Positions 9,208 through 16,942 of a stretch of DNA of 64,000 bases are shown one piece after another. Location of the stretch: positions 62,001-126,000 of the forward strand of contig NZ_STGB01000002.1 of the NCBI RefSeq assembly GCF_005222815.1, given 5' to 3'. The notes below the pieces were generated by a model that did not search any database, was not told where the DNA came from, and saw only the letters and a list, made by a program, of their open reading frames with translations. Both the position numbers and the translations under genes were made by a program. Every line of letters begins with the position of its first letter. Position 1 is the first letter of the stretch. The stretch comes from Roseomonas sp. AR75. Lineage in GTDB: Bacteria > Pseudomonadota > Alphaproteobacteria > Acetobacterales > Acetobacteraceae.

Positions 9208-10686
9208 TCAGGCGCCGATCCCACCCAGCGCCAGGTACTTGATCTCGAGATAATCCTCGATCCCGTACTTCGACCCCTCGCGCCCGAGGCCGCTTTCCTT
9301 CACGCCGCCGAAGGGCGCGACCTCGGTCGAGATGATGCCCTCGTTGATGCCGATGATGCCGCTCTCCAGCGCCTCGGCCACGCGGAAGATCCGCCCCACG
9401 TCGCGGGCGTAGAAATAGGCGGCCAGGCCGAATTCGGAATCATTCGCCAGCTTCACCGCCTCCTCCTCCGTCTTGAAGCGGAACAGCGGCGCGACGGGCC
9501 CGAACGTCTCCTCGCGGAACACCAGCGCATCCGGCGGCACGTTCACCAGCAGCGTCGGCTCGAAAAAGTTGCCGCCTCTGGCGTGGCGCTTGCCGCCGGT
9601 GATGACCTTCGCGCCCTTCGACGTCGCGTCGGCGATGTGCTCCTCCACCTTTGCGACCGCGTCGGCGTTGATCAGCGGACCCTGCGTGACGCCGGGCTCC
9701 ATGCCGTTGCCGACCTTCAGCGCCTCCACCGCCTCCTTCAGCTTCTGGGCAAAGGCGTCGTAGACGCCGTCCTGCACCAGGATGCGGTTGGCGCAGACGC
9801 AGGTCTGGCCGGTGTTGCGATACTTGCTCGCCATCGCGCCCTGCACGGCGGCGTCGAGATCCGCGTCGTCGAAGACGATGAAGGGCGCATTGCCGCCGAG
9901 CTCCATCGACGTCTTCTTGATGGTCTTGGCGCACTGCTCCAGCAGCTTGCGCCCGACCTCGGTCGAACCCGTGAAGGAGAACTTGCGGACGAGCGGGTTG
10001 GAGGTCAGCTCGCCGCCGGTCTCACCGGACGGCCCGGTGATGATGTTGCACACGCCCGGCGGCATGCCCGCGCGCTCCGCCAGGACGCCGATCGCCAGCG
10101 CGGAGAACGGCGTCTGCGAGGCCGGGCGGATCACGCCGGTGCAGCCCGCGGCCCAGCCAGGCCCGGCCTTGCGCGTGATCATGGCGGCCGGGAAATTCCA
10201 CGGCGTGATGGCGGCAAAGACGCCGATCGGCTCCTTCAGCACCAGGATGCGGCGGCCCTTGGCGTTCTGCGGGATGGTGTCGCCATAGATGCGCTTGCCC
10301 TCTTCCGCGAACCACTCGATGAAGCTGGCGGCATAGGCGATCTCGCCCTTGCTCTCGGCCAGCGGCTTACCCTGCTCCGCGGTCATGATCGCGGCGAGGT
10401 CGTCGGTGTTCGCCAGCATCAGGTCGTTCAGCTTGCGCAGGATCGCCGCACGCTCCTTCGCCAACATCGCGCGCCAGCCGGCGAAGGCGGCCTGCGCGGC
10501 CTCGATGGCGCGGCGTGTCTCGGCGGCGGACATGGCGGGCACATGGCCGATCACCTCACCCGTCGCGGGGTTCCTCACGGCGGTCGTCTTGCCGCTCTCG
10601 GCCTGCACCCACTTCCCGCCGATCAGGTTGGCCTGGCGGAACAGCTCGGCATCCTTCAGCGGCAGTTTTCCGACATTGTCCAGCAT
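9208..10686 (-). CDS. gabD: NAD(P)-dependent succinate-semialdehyde dehydrogenase family protein
   Basis: Aldehyde dehydrogenase of 492 residues, very close to GabD, which oxidises succinate semialdehyde to succinate. The general base is Glu262 in MELGGNAPF and the nucleophile Cys296 in NTGQTCVCANR; the pair of cysteines in TCVC is characteristic of GabD. TPWNFPAAMITRK and SFTGSTEVG are also typical. An oddity is IRPAS near residue 187, where most members have KPAS; that lysine normally contacts the NADP 2'-phosphate. ATG at 10686 gives MLDNVGKLPLKD. No gabT is nearby, so a glutarate- or other semialdehyde substrate is possible. Confidence 0.88.
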   Translation of the reverse strand: MLDNVGKLPLKDAELFRQANLIGGKWVQAESGKTTAVRNPATGEVIGHVPAMSAAETRRAIEAAQAAFAGWRAMLAKERAAILRKLNDLMLANTDDLAAIMTAEQGKPLAESKGEIAYAASFIEWFAEEGKRIYGDTIPQNAKGRRILVLKEPIGVFAAITPWNFPAAMITRKAGPGWAAGCTGVIRPASQTPFSALAIGVLAERAGMPPGVCNIITGPSGETGGELTSNPLVRKFSFTGSTEVGRKLLEQCAKTIKKTSMELGGNAPFIVFDDADLDAAVQGAMASKYRNTGQTCVCANRILVQDGVYDAFAQKLKEAVEALKVGNGMEPGVTQGPLINADAVAKVEEHIADATSKGAKVITGGKRHARGGNFFEPTLLVNVPPDALVFREETFGPVAPLFRFKTEEEAVKLANDSEFGLAAYFYARDVGRIFRVAEALESGIIGINEGIISTEVAPFGGVKESGLGREGSKYGIEDYLEIKYLALGGIGA

Positions 10687-10753
10687 GGCGGCCTTCCTTC
10701 CCTTCGGTCGGGGGAAGATAGGCGCCCCGCCAGGGCCTGTCAGCCGCCCGCGA

Positions 10754-10782
10754 TTGACCGGATGGTGCGCTCTCCATAGCGT
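10754..10782 (+). promoter_or_regulatory. Possible sigma-70-type promoter for the cyclase-Bug pair
   Basis: TTGACC at 10754-10759 and TAGCGT at 10777-10782 are 17 bases apart, upstream of the cyclase start. The -35 matches the consensus at 5 of 6 positions, the -10 at only 3. A strong ribosome site, GGAGGGA, follows at 10797-10803. Confidence 0.3.
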
Positions 10783-10806
10783 GCGCCCGCCACATGGGAG
10801 GGAACG

Positions 10807-11595
10807 ATGCCGCGCCGCATCGTGGACATCAGCGTCGCCTTGCAGGCCGACATCGCCTCCGATCCGCCGCATGCGCTGCCGCGCATCGAATACCTCGATC
10901 ATCACGCCACGGCGCCGGGCATCGCCGCCTATATGGGAGTGCCTGTCTCCGCCCTGCCGGAAGGCGAGTATGCGGCCGTGGAGCGCTGCGCGATCAGCAC
11001 GCATAACGGCACGCATCTCGACGCGCCCTATCACTACTTCTCGCGCATGAATGAGCGGCTGAAGCCTGGCGGCGAACCTTCGATGCGCATCGACGAGGTG
11101 CCGCTCGACTGGTGCTTCCGGCCCGGGGTGAAGCTCGATTTCCGGCACTTCGAGGACGGGTACATCGTCCAGCCCGGGGATGTGGAGGCCGAGCTTGCGC
11201 GGATCGGCCACGAACTCCAGCCGCTCGAGATCGTCGTGGTGAACACGCGCGCCGGCAGCCGCTATGGCCAGGACGACTACGTCGATGCCGGCTGCGGCAT
11301 GGGCAAGGCGGCAACGCTCTGGCTGCTGGAACGCGGCATCCGCGTGGTCGGCACCGATGGCTGGTCCTGGGACGCGCCCTTCAGCCACACGAAGCGCCGG
11401 CTGGAGCAGGGCGGCGATCCTGCGCTGATCTGGGAAGGCCATCGCGCAGGGCGGGAGATCGGCTACTGCCACCTGGAGAAGCTCAGCAACCTCGAGACGT
11501 TGCCGGCCAGCGGATTCACCGTGGCCTGCTTCCCCGTGAAGGTGCATCGCGGCTCCGCCGGCTGGACCCGCGCCGTCGCGATCATCGAGGAATGA
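10807..11595 (+). CDS. Cyclase-family metal-dependent hydrolase (kynurenine formamidase-like fold)
   Basis: A 262-residue member of the cyclase family (Pfam Cyclase), which includes bacterial kynurenine formamidase. The metal-binding signature HNGTHLDAPYH is at residues 66-76, with His66, His70, Asp72 and His76. A later TDGWSWD segment also fits. ATG 10807 has GGAGGGA six bases upstream. The gene is longer than KynB (about 210 residues), so another amide or lactone substrate is likely. A Bug-type binding protein follows after 11 bases, suggesting that its ligand is the enzyme's substrate or product. Confidence 0.82.
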   Translation: MPRRIVDISVALQADIASDPPHALPRIEYLDHHATAPGIAAYMGVPVSALPEGEYAAVERCAISTHNGTHLDAPYHYFSRMNERLKPGGEPSMRIDEVPLDWCFRPGVKLDFRHFEDGYIVQPGDVEAELARIGHELQPLEIVVVNTRAGSRYGQDDYVDAGCGMGKAATLWLLERGIRVVGTDGWSWDAPFSHTKRRLEQGGDPALIWEGHRAGREIGYCHLEKLSNLETLPASGFTVACFPVKVHRGSAGWTRAVAIIEE

Positions 11596-11606
11596 GAGGA
11601 TACCCC

Positions 11607-12554
11607 ATGTTCCGTCGCACGCTCGCCCTGGCCGCGGCGCTGACGCTCGCCGCGCTGCCGGCCTTCGCCTGGCCCGACCGTCCGATCACCATCATCAACC
11701 CCTACGCCACCGGCAGCAGCACCGATGCCGTGGCGCGGGCGCTGGCCGAGGCCTTCACGCCGATGCTTGGCCAGAACGTGGTGGTGACCAGCCGCGCCGG
11801 CGCCTCCGGCACCGTCGGCATGCGCGCGCTGGCCGGCGCCGCGCCGGATGGGCACACGCTGGCCTATTCGCCGCTGGTGCCGCTGGTGGTGATGCCGCAC
11901 CTGCTGCGCGACACCGGCCTCGGCCCCGATGCGGTGGCGCCGGTCTGCAACGTCACGGAGAACATCCTGGGCATCATGGTGCGCGCCGACAGTCCGATAC
12001 AGGACCTGTCGGGGCTGGTGGCGGAAGCGAAGCGGCGCAACCTTTCCTACGGCTCGCCCGGCCCCAATTCGGCGCCCTTCCTTGGCGTGCACCGCATGCA
12101 GGTCGCCGCCGGCGGGCAATACACGCATGTGCCCTATCGCGGCGATGCGGCGAGCCTGACGGAGGTGCTGGCGGGACGCCTCGATTTCGCGGCGATCGTC
12201 GTCGCCTCCGGCGTGCCGATGGCGCGCTCCGGCCAGACGCGGCTGATCGCCACCTTCTCCGAGCGCCGCCACCCAGCCTTCCCCGATGTGAAGACCGCGC
12301 GGGAGCAGGGGATCGAGGCGCTGCAGCCAAGCTATGCCGCGCTGTTCGCCACGCGCGGCACGCCGGATGCGGTGCTGGACCGACTCGAGACCGCCTGCCG
12401 CGAGGCGATGGCGACGCCGGGCTTCGCGCGCATTGCGGATAACTGGGGCGTGGTGCCGGACTATCGCCCGCGCGCCGAACTCGCGCGCCGCCTCGCCGCG
12501 GAATACGAGGCGACCGGCAAGGTGCTGCGCGAACTGGGCGTGCAGCCGGAATGA
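11607..12554 (+). CDS. Bug-family tripartite tricarboxylate transporter substrate-binding protein
   Basis: Periplasmic solute-binding protein of 315 residues. A signal peptide covers about residues 1-22 (ending AFA before WPDRPITI). Family features are WPDRPITIINPYA, the LGQNVVVTSRAGASGTVG segment and YTHVPYRG. ATG 11607 follows the cyclase stop by 11 bases, so the two are probably one transcript. It has no TctA/TctB partners here; such orphan Bug genes are common in this kind of genome. It ends three bases from the convergent glmU. The ligand is unknown. Confidence 0.87.
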   Translation: MFRRTLALAAALTLAALPAFAWPDRPITIINPYATGSSTDAVARALAEAFTPMLGQNVVVTSRAGASGTVGMRALAGAAPDGHTLAYSPLVPLVVMPHLLRDTGLGPDAVAPVCNVTENILGIMVRADSPIQDLSGLVAEAKRRNLSYGSPGPNSAPFLGVHRMQVAAGGQYTHVPYRGDAASLTEVLAGRLDFAAIVVASGVPMARSGQTRLIATFSERRHPAFPDVKTAREQGIEALQPSYAALFATRGTPDAVLDRLETACREAMATPGFARIADNWGVVPDYRPRAELARRLAAEYEATGKVLRELGVQPE

Positions 12555-12557
12555 GGA

Positions 12558-13865
12558 CTACTTCCGCGGCTTGGGCTTCACGCCGCGGCCGTGCTTGTTC
12601 ACCTGGCGGCCGCGGCCGATTGCCATGGCGTCGTCCGGCACCTCTTCCGTGATCACGCTGCCGGCGCCTGTGATGGCGCGCGCGCCCACCTTCACCGGCG
12701 CGACCAGGGCGGTGTCGCTGCCGATGAAGGCGCCCTCCCCGATCACCGTGCGGTGCTTGTTCACGCCGTCATAGTTGCAGGTGATGGTGCCGGCGCCGAT
12801 GTTGGCACGCGCGCCGATCTCGGCATCGCCCAGATAGGTCAGGTGGTTGGCCTTCGCGCCTTCGCCCAGCACGGCGGCCTTCAGTTCCACGAAGTTGCCG
12901 ACATGCGCGGCAGGCCCGACCACCGTGCCGGGGCGCAGCCGCGCGAAGGGGCCGATCACCGCGCCGTGCCGCACGACGCAGCCTTCCAGATGGCTGAAGG
13001 GGCGGATCTCGACCTCGTCCTCCACCGTGACACCGGGGCCGAAGACCACGTTGGGGCCCACCGTCACGTCGCGGCCGAGCACCGTGTCGTAGCTGAAGGA
13101 AACGCTCTCCGGCTGGATCAGCGTCGCGCCATTGTCCATCGCGACGCGGCGCAGCCCGCGCTGCACCTCGGCCTCGGCCTCGGCGAGCTCGGCGCGGGAA
13201 TTGATGCCGCGCAGCTCGGCCTCGGGCGCCTCCACCGCCACCACGCGCACCCCCTCGGCGGCGGCGATCGCGACCACGTCGGTCAGGTAGTATTCGCCCT
13301 GGCGGTTGTCGTTCCGCACCTGGCGCAGCCAGCGCAGCAGGTCGGCCGCATCGGCGCAGACCACGCCGGCGTTGCAGAGGCCGATCGCGCGCTGCTCCGC
13401 CGTCGCATCGGCATACTCGACGATGCGCGTCACGGCACCGCTTCCATCGGTCAGGACGCGGCCATATTTCGCTGGGTCGGCCGGGCGCATGGCCAGCAGG
13501 GCCAGCCCCGCCTCGGCCCGCGCCTCGCGCAGGCGGCGCATCGTGGCGGCAGAGATCAGCGCGTTGTCGGCATAGAGCACCGCGACATCGCCCGCGAATC
13601 CCTCGAGCAAGGGCATGGCCTGCAGCGCGGCATGGCCGGTGCCGAGCCTCTCCCGCTGCACCACGGTCGGATGCGGCGCGGCGGCCTTCTCCAGGCCGGG
13701 CATGTCCGGCCCGACCACGACCACCGCGCGGTCAAAGGCCTGTTCCACCGCGGCCAGCAGGTGGCGGACCATCGGCCGGCCGGCGATCGGGTGAAGCGTC
13801 TTCGGCAGGGCGGACTTCATCCGCGTGCCCTGGCCCGCGGCCAGCAGGATGGCGGCAGCTTGCAT
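12558..13865 (-). CDS. glmU: Bifunctional UDP-GlcNAc pyrophosphorylase / glucosamine-1-phosphate acetyltransferase
   Basis: Makes UDP-GlcNAc for peptidoglycan and lipid A. It has 435 residues. The N-terminal uridylyltransferase has LLAAGQGTRMKS with Lys22 in LPKTLHP. The C-terminal left-handed beta-helix acetyltransferase carries NHLTYLGDAEIG and AGTITCNYDGVNKHRT. ATG at 13865 places the nucleotide motif close to the N-terminus, as in the family. It is divergent from gph with an 83-base gap. It also supplies the standard donor that O-GlcNAc-type glycosyltransferases use. Confidence 0.95.
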   Translation of the reverse strand: MQAAAILLAAGQGTRMKSALPKTLHPIAGRPMVRHLLAAVEQAFDRAVVVVGPDMPGLEKAAAPHPTVVQRERLGTGHAALQAMPLLEGFAGDVAVLYADNALISAATMRRLREARAEAGLALLAMRPADPAKYGRVLTDGSGAVTRIVEYADATAEQRAIGLCNAGVVCADAADLLRWLRQVRNDNRQGEYYLTDVVAIAAAEGVRVVAVEAPEAELRGINSRAELAEAEAEVQRGLRRVAMDNGATLIQPESVSFSYDTVLGRDVTVGPNVVFGPGVTVEDEVEIRPFSHLEGCVVRHGAVIGPFARLRPGTVVGPAAHVGNFVELKAAVLGEGAKANHLTYLGDAEIGARANIGAGTITCNYDGVNKHRTVIGEGAFIGSDTALVAPVKVGARAITGAGSVITEEVPDDAMAIGRGRQVNKHGRGVKPKPRK

Positions 13866-13948
13866 GACAGCCCGCGTAACCGTCCGCCGCCCGCGCCGCA
13901 AGCGCCCCCCGCTTGCCCGACCGCCCCGCCCGGCCTATCGCGCAAGTG

Positions 13949-14608
13949 ATGACACGCCTCGCCGTCTTCGACCTGGACGGGACGCTGGTGGACAGCGCCC
14001 CGGACATCCACGCCGCCCTCGATCGCCTGATGGCCGCGCGCGGCCTGCCCGGCTTCACCCGCGCCGAGGTCACGGCGATGATCGGCGACGGCGTCCGTGC
14101 GCTCGTCACCCGCGCGCTGGCGGCCCGCGGCCAGCCCTTCGAGGAGGCGGCGCTGGACGCCTTCATGGCCGACTACGAAGCCAATGCCGCCGTCGAGACC
14201 CGCCTGTTCCCCGGCGTGGCGGAGGCGCTTCAGGCGCTCACCGCCGATGGCTGGCGCATCGCCATCTGCACCAACAAGCCCGCAGCGGCGGCGCGCGAAC
14301 TGCTGGACGCGCTCGGCCTGCTGGACCGCGTGGCCGCGCTCGGCGCCGGCGACAGCTTCCCGGTCCGCAAGCCCGATCCCGGGCACCTGCACGCCACCAT
14401 CGCCGCGGCTGGCGGCGCGCAGCGAGGCGCGGTGATGATCGGCGACCACCGCAACGACGTGGCAGCGGCGCGGGGCGCCGGCATTCCCGTGGTCTTCGTC
14501 GGCTGGGGCTACGGTCCCCTGGCCATGGCGGAGGGCGCGCCGGTGGTGGCGCGGCCCGAGGCGCTACCGGGTGAGCTCCGCGCGGCGCTCGACGGGTTCC
14601 GCGCCTAG
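13949..14608 (+). CDS. gph: Phosphoglycolate phosphatase (HAD family)
   Basis: HAD-superfamily phosphatase of 219 residues. Motif I is VFDLDGTLVDS with the nucleophile Asp, motif II ICTNKP, motif III the lysine in VRKPDP, and motif IV GDHRNDV. The helical cap is of the Gph type. It removes 2-phosphoglycolate formed by DNA repair or oxygenase reactions. ATG 13949 gives MTRLAVFDLDG. Its last 45 bases overlap the tail of the convergent DUF3108 gene. Confidence 0.88.
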   Translation: MTRLAVFDLDGTLVDSAPDIHAALDRLMAARGLPGFTRAEVTAMIGDGVRALVTRALAARGQPFEEAALDAFMADYEANAAVETRLFPGVAEALQALTADGWRIAICTNKPAAAARELLDALGLLDRVAALGAGDSFPVRKPDPGHLHATIAAAGGAQRGAVMIGDHRNDVAAARGAGIPVVFVGWGYGPLAMAEGAPVVARPEALPGELRAALDGFRA

Positions 14609-15361
14609 CAGCACCGCGGTGACGGTGCCGAACCAGCGCGTCGGGATGTCCACGCGCACCGGGATCTGCGGCGCGCCGGCATAGGGGGAGGCCACCCAGG
14701 CGGTGCCGCGCTGCGGCTCCTCCTGGCGCGCACGGTCCTCGTCGCGGCGGAATCCGGCAACCAGGCGGCCCTCATAGCCGCAGCGCAGCGCGTCGCCATG
14801 CCAGGCATTCCGCCACGGCAGGATGCGCTCCCGCCCCTCGCTGCGAGTTTCGATCTCGCTGCGGCGGCGGCCATCGAAGACCGGGGCGGTCAGGTCGCAG
14901 CGCCCGGTGCGCCCGACCTGGCGCGTGAGCGCCGCGAAGGCCGAGAGCACATCCATCGTGCCGCGCTTCAGCGCCTCCGGCACCGGCTCGCGGTCGTCCG
15001 AGGCGCCGTCGGGCACCAGGTCCACCACCCGCGGCTCCCGGTTCGTCCAGTCCAGGACGATCCGCCTGAGACGGCCGCGCCAGGTGCCTTCCGAGACGAA
15101 GGCGGAAGGCGCCGGCGCCTGCGCCGTGAAGGCGCCCTGGGCGCGGGAGACATGCTCGGCCGGGACCAGCAGCGCGGCGAGGCCACGGGTGCGGAACGCG
15201 GTCTCGATGCGGTAGGCGGTCTCGCTGAGGTCGAAGCGGGCTTCGAGTTCCAGCAGCGTTGCGCCGAGGGCGTGAACCTCGTAGCGGGCGCGCACGGTCT
15301 GCGCGGCGGCAGCGCCGGGCAGCAGCAGCGCGATCAGGGCGAGGGCGGCGGTGCGGCGCAT
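14564..15361 (-). CDS. DUF3108 domain protein, exported
   Basis: Exported protein of about 265 residues. The signal peptide MRRTAALALIALLLPGAAAAQ covers residues 1-21. The rest resembles DUF3108 (ARYEVHALGATLLELEARFDL, RGLAALLVPAEH), a periplasmic beta-rich family of unknown function. A second in-frame ATG at 15373 is possible. The C-terminus overlaps the end of gph by 45 bases on the other strand. No functional claim is possible. Confidence 0.8.
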   Translation of the reverse strand: MRRTAALALIALLLPGAAAAQTVRARYEVHALGATLLELEARFDLSETAYRIETAFRTRGLAALLVPAEHVSRAQGAFTAQAPAPSAFVSEGTWRGRLRRIVLDWTNREPRVVDLVPDGASDDREPVPEALKRGTMDVLSAFAALTRQVGRTGRCDLTAPVFDGRRRSEIETRSEGRERILPWRNAWHGDALRCGYEGRLVAGFRRDEDRARQEEPQRGTAWVASPYAGAPQIPVRVDIPTRWFGTVTAVLLGAEPVERRAELTR

Positions 15362-15452
15362 GATCGCCGCCATATCGGGCGTGCGCGGCGCGGCACAAGG
15401 CCGGCTTGACACTCCGGGCCGGGCGCCCCTATCCAGCGCCTCCCGACGGCAT

Positions 15453-15527
15453 GGGCGCGTAGCTCAGCGGGAGAGCATTCGCTTCACACGCGAAGGGTCG
15501 CAGGTTCAATCCCTGCCGCGCCCACCA
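15453..15527 (+). tRNA. tRNA-Val (anticodon CAC)
   Basis: A full cloverleaf of 75 bases including an encoded CCA end. The acceptor stem GGGCGCG pairs with CGCGCCC, the D-arm GCTC with GAGC, the anticodon stem TTCGC with GCGAA, and the T-arm GCAGG with CCTGC around TTCAATC. The anticodon CAC is at 15485-15487. The minus-strand epimerase frame runs antisense through its 3' half. Confidence 0.97.
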
Positions 15528-16419
15528 TGCCCCTCAGATCCTTTTCGACGTCAGGAGGTTCGGTGAAGCCGACCTCCGCGCGCAGGCGCGTGACGTCCGC
15601 GATCATGCACGGCACCTCATTGGGGCGGTCCGGCAGGGCGCCGAGGCGCAACAGGTCCGGCCGGCCGACGGCCTCGGCCAGCAGGCGCGCGACATCCGCG
15701 ATGGCGCGGCCCTCGCCCGAGGCGATGTTGACGGGTCCGGTCACGTCGCTGGCCAGCAGCGCGGCGAGGGCGCGACCGACGAAGCCGGTGGAGGAGACAT
15801 CGCGAATGGGGCGGCCGGAGGCGCAGCGCGCCTCCCTGCCCTGTTGCAGCGCGAGGATGATCGAGGGGACCAGCCGGTCCGGATGCTCGCCGGGGCCGAA
15901 AAGGTGGAACAGCCGCGCCCAGGCGGTGCCGGGGCGCTGCGCGAGGCGGGCGGCAAGCTGAGCCTTGGCGCGACCATAGGGCGTGGCCGGCGCGATGGCG
16001 CGGGTCTCGGGCCAGGGCTGGTCGTCCGCGCCGGCGGCACCGGCGTATTCGGCGCAGGTGCCGAGGCCGACGAAGCGGCGGCCGCCGGATTCCGCGAAGG
16101 CGGCGGCGAGCGCGTCCGAGGCTTCGAGCCAGTCGGCGTTTTCCGGCGCCGTCCAGAATTTGCCGTGGGCGACATACCAGGCGCAGTGCAGCAGATGCGT
16201 CGGGCGAAGGTCGCGCAGCAGGGCGCGGGTGGCGGCGGGGTCGAGGAGATCGACCGCGTGATGCGTGAGGTGGCCGCGGCCCCCACCCCGACCCTCCCCC
16301 GCAGGGCGGGGGAGTGAGAGAGACGCTGCGTGCACCTGGAAGCCGCGCTGCAGCAGCGGTGCGATGACCGCGCGGCCGACAAAGCCCGTCGCGCCGGTGA
16401 CAAGGACGCGCTCAGCCAT
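15484..16419 (-). CDS. NAD-dependent epimerase/dehydratase, last gene of the sugar operon
   Basis: Extended-SDR nucleotide-sugar enzyme of 311 residues. VTGATGFVG is at 8-16; the active-site Tyr-x3-Lys is TPYGRAKAQ, with Lys following Tyr by four positions. Two oddities are clear. Residues about 33-51 (SLPRPAGEGRGG..) are encoded by a copy of the dispersed palindromic repeat. The last dozen residues (GAAGIEPATLRV) come from the complement of tRNA-Val, with the stop codon inside its anticodon loop. It probably reduces or epimerises the 4-keto sugar made by the upstream genes; the exact reaction cannot be told. It overlaps the rmlC-like gene by 8 bases. Confidence 0.85.
   Translation of the reverse strand: MAERVLVTGATGFVGRAVIAPLLQRGFQVHAASLSLPRPAGEGRGGGRGHLTHHAVDLLDPAATRALLRDLRPTHLLHCAWYVAHGKFWTAPENADWLEASDALAAAFAESGGRRFVGLGTCAEYAGAAGADDQPWPETRAIAPATPYGRAKAQLAARLAQRPGTAWARLFHLFGPGEHPDRLVPSIILALQQGREARCASGRPIRDVSSTGFVGRALAALLASDVTGPVNIASGEGRAIADVARLLAEAVGRPDLLRLGALPDRPNEVPCMIADVTRLRAEVGFTEPPDVEKDLRGMVGAAGIEPATLRV
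16279..16321 (+). repeat. GC-rich palindromic repeat, copy R2, inside a coding sequence
   Basis: GCCCCCACCCCGACCCTCCC, then CCCGCAGGGCGGGGGAGTGAG. It matches R1 almost base for base but lies within the epimerase gene (codons about 33-47). Its length keeps the reading frame open, inserting a Gly/Arg-rich peptide between the second strand of the Rossmann fold and HHAVDLLDP. Confidence 0.75.
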
Positions 16420-16942
16420 CGAAATCCGGCCAGGTCGCGTCGCGCTCAGAAATCACCGCGGGCGCTGCGGGCCAGGCGATGTCGAACCGCGGATCGTCCC
16501 AGCGCGCCCCACGGCCAAGCCCCGGCGCGAAGGGCACGTCCATCATGTATTCCAGCGCGGCGTCGTCGGTGAGCGTGAGGAAGCCATGCGCGCAGCCGGC
16601 GGGAACGAGGATGGCGTTGCCCGCCTCGGCCGAGAGCGTGACGGCGACATGGCGCAGCCGCGTGGCGCTGCCCGCGCGCAGGTCCAGCGCCACGTCCAGC
16701 ACCGCGCCACGGATGCAGCGGATCAACTTCCGCTCCTCCGAGGGCGGCGCCTGCCAGTGCATCCCGCGCAGCGTGTGGCGGTGCGGGTTCTCCGAGACGC
16801 TGATCTGCACCGGGCGGAAGGCGAGGCCGGCGGCGGCGAATTCCGCCTCGCAGAAGCTGCGGAAGAACGCGCCGCGATCGTCGCGCGCGCGCTCCGGCAG
16901 GATCTCGAAGGCGCCGGGCAGGTCCAGCGCCCGGATGATCAC
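16412..16942 (-). CDS. rfbC: RmlC-like NDP-4-keto-6-deoxyhexose 3,5-epimerase
   Basis: Cupin epimerase of 176 residues, full length for dTDP-4-dehydrorhamnose 3,5-epimerases. The catalytic base aligns as His62 in RGMHWQ and the catalytic acid as Tyr132 in LEYMM, with Asp168 near the end. It starts with GTG at 16942, overlapping the methyltransferase stop (GTGA). No dTDP-glucose genes (rmlA, rmlB, rmlD) are present; the only sugar-nucleotide makers here are CDP-specific. It may therefore act on a CDP-4-keto-6-deoxy sugar at C3, C5 or both. That substrate change is inference. Confidence 0.85.
   Translation of the reverse strand: MIIRALDLPGAFEILPERARDDRGAFFRSFCEAEFAAAGLAFRPVQISVSENPHRHTLRGMHWQAPPSEERKLIRCIRGAVLDVALDLRAGSATRLRHVAVTLSAEAGNAILVPAGCAHGFLTLTDDAALEYMMDVPFAPGLGRGARWDDPRFDIAWPAAPAVISERDATWPDFDG

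Noticed and set aside
12564..12588. CCGCGGC/GCCGCGG stem near the Bug and glmU stops as a terminator
   Set aside because: It is inside the glmU coding end, has an 11-base loop and no T-run; chance pairing is likely.
13898..13916. Hairpin GCAAGCG/CGCTTGC considered as a terminator
   Set aside because: It lies between divergent glmU and gph, where no transcript should end; a 7-pair stem is expected by chance at this GC content.
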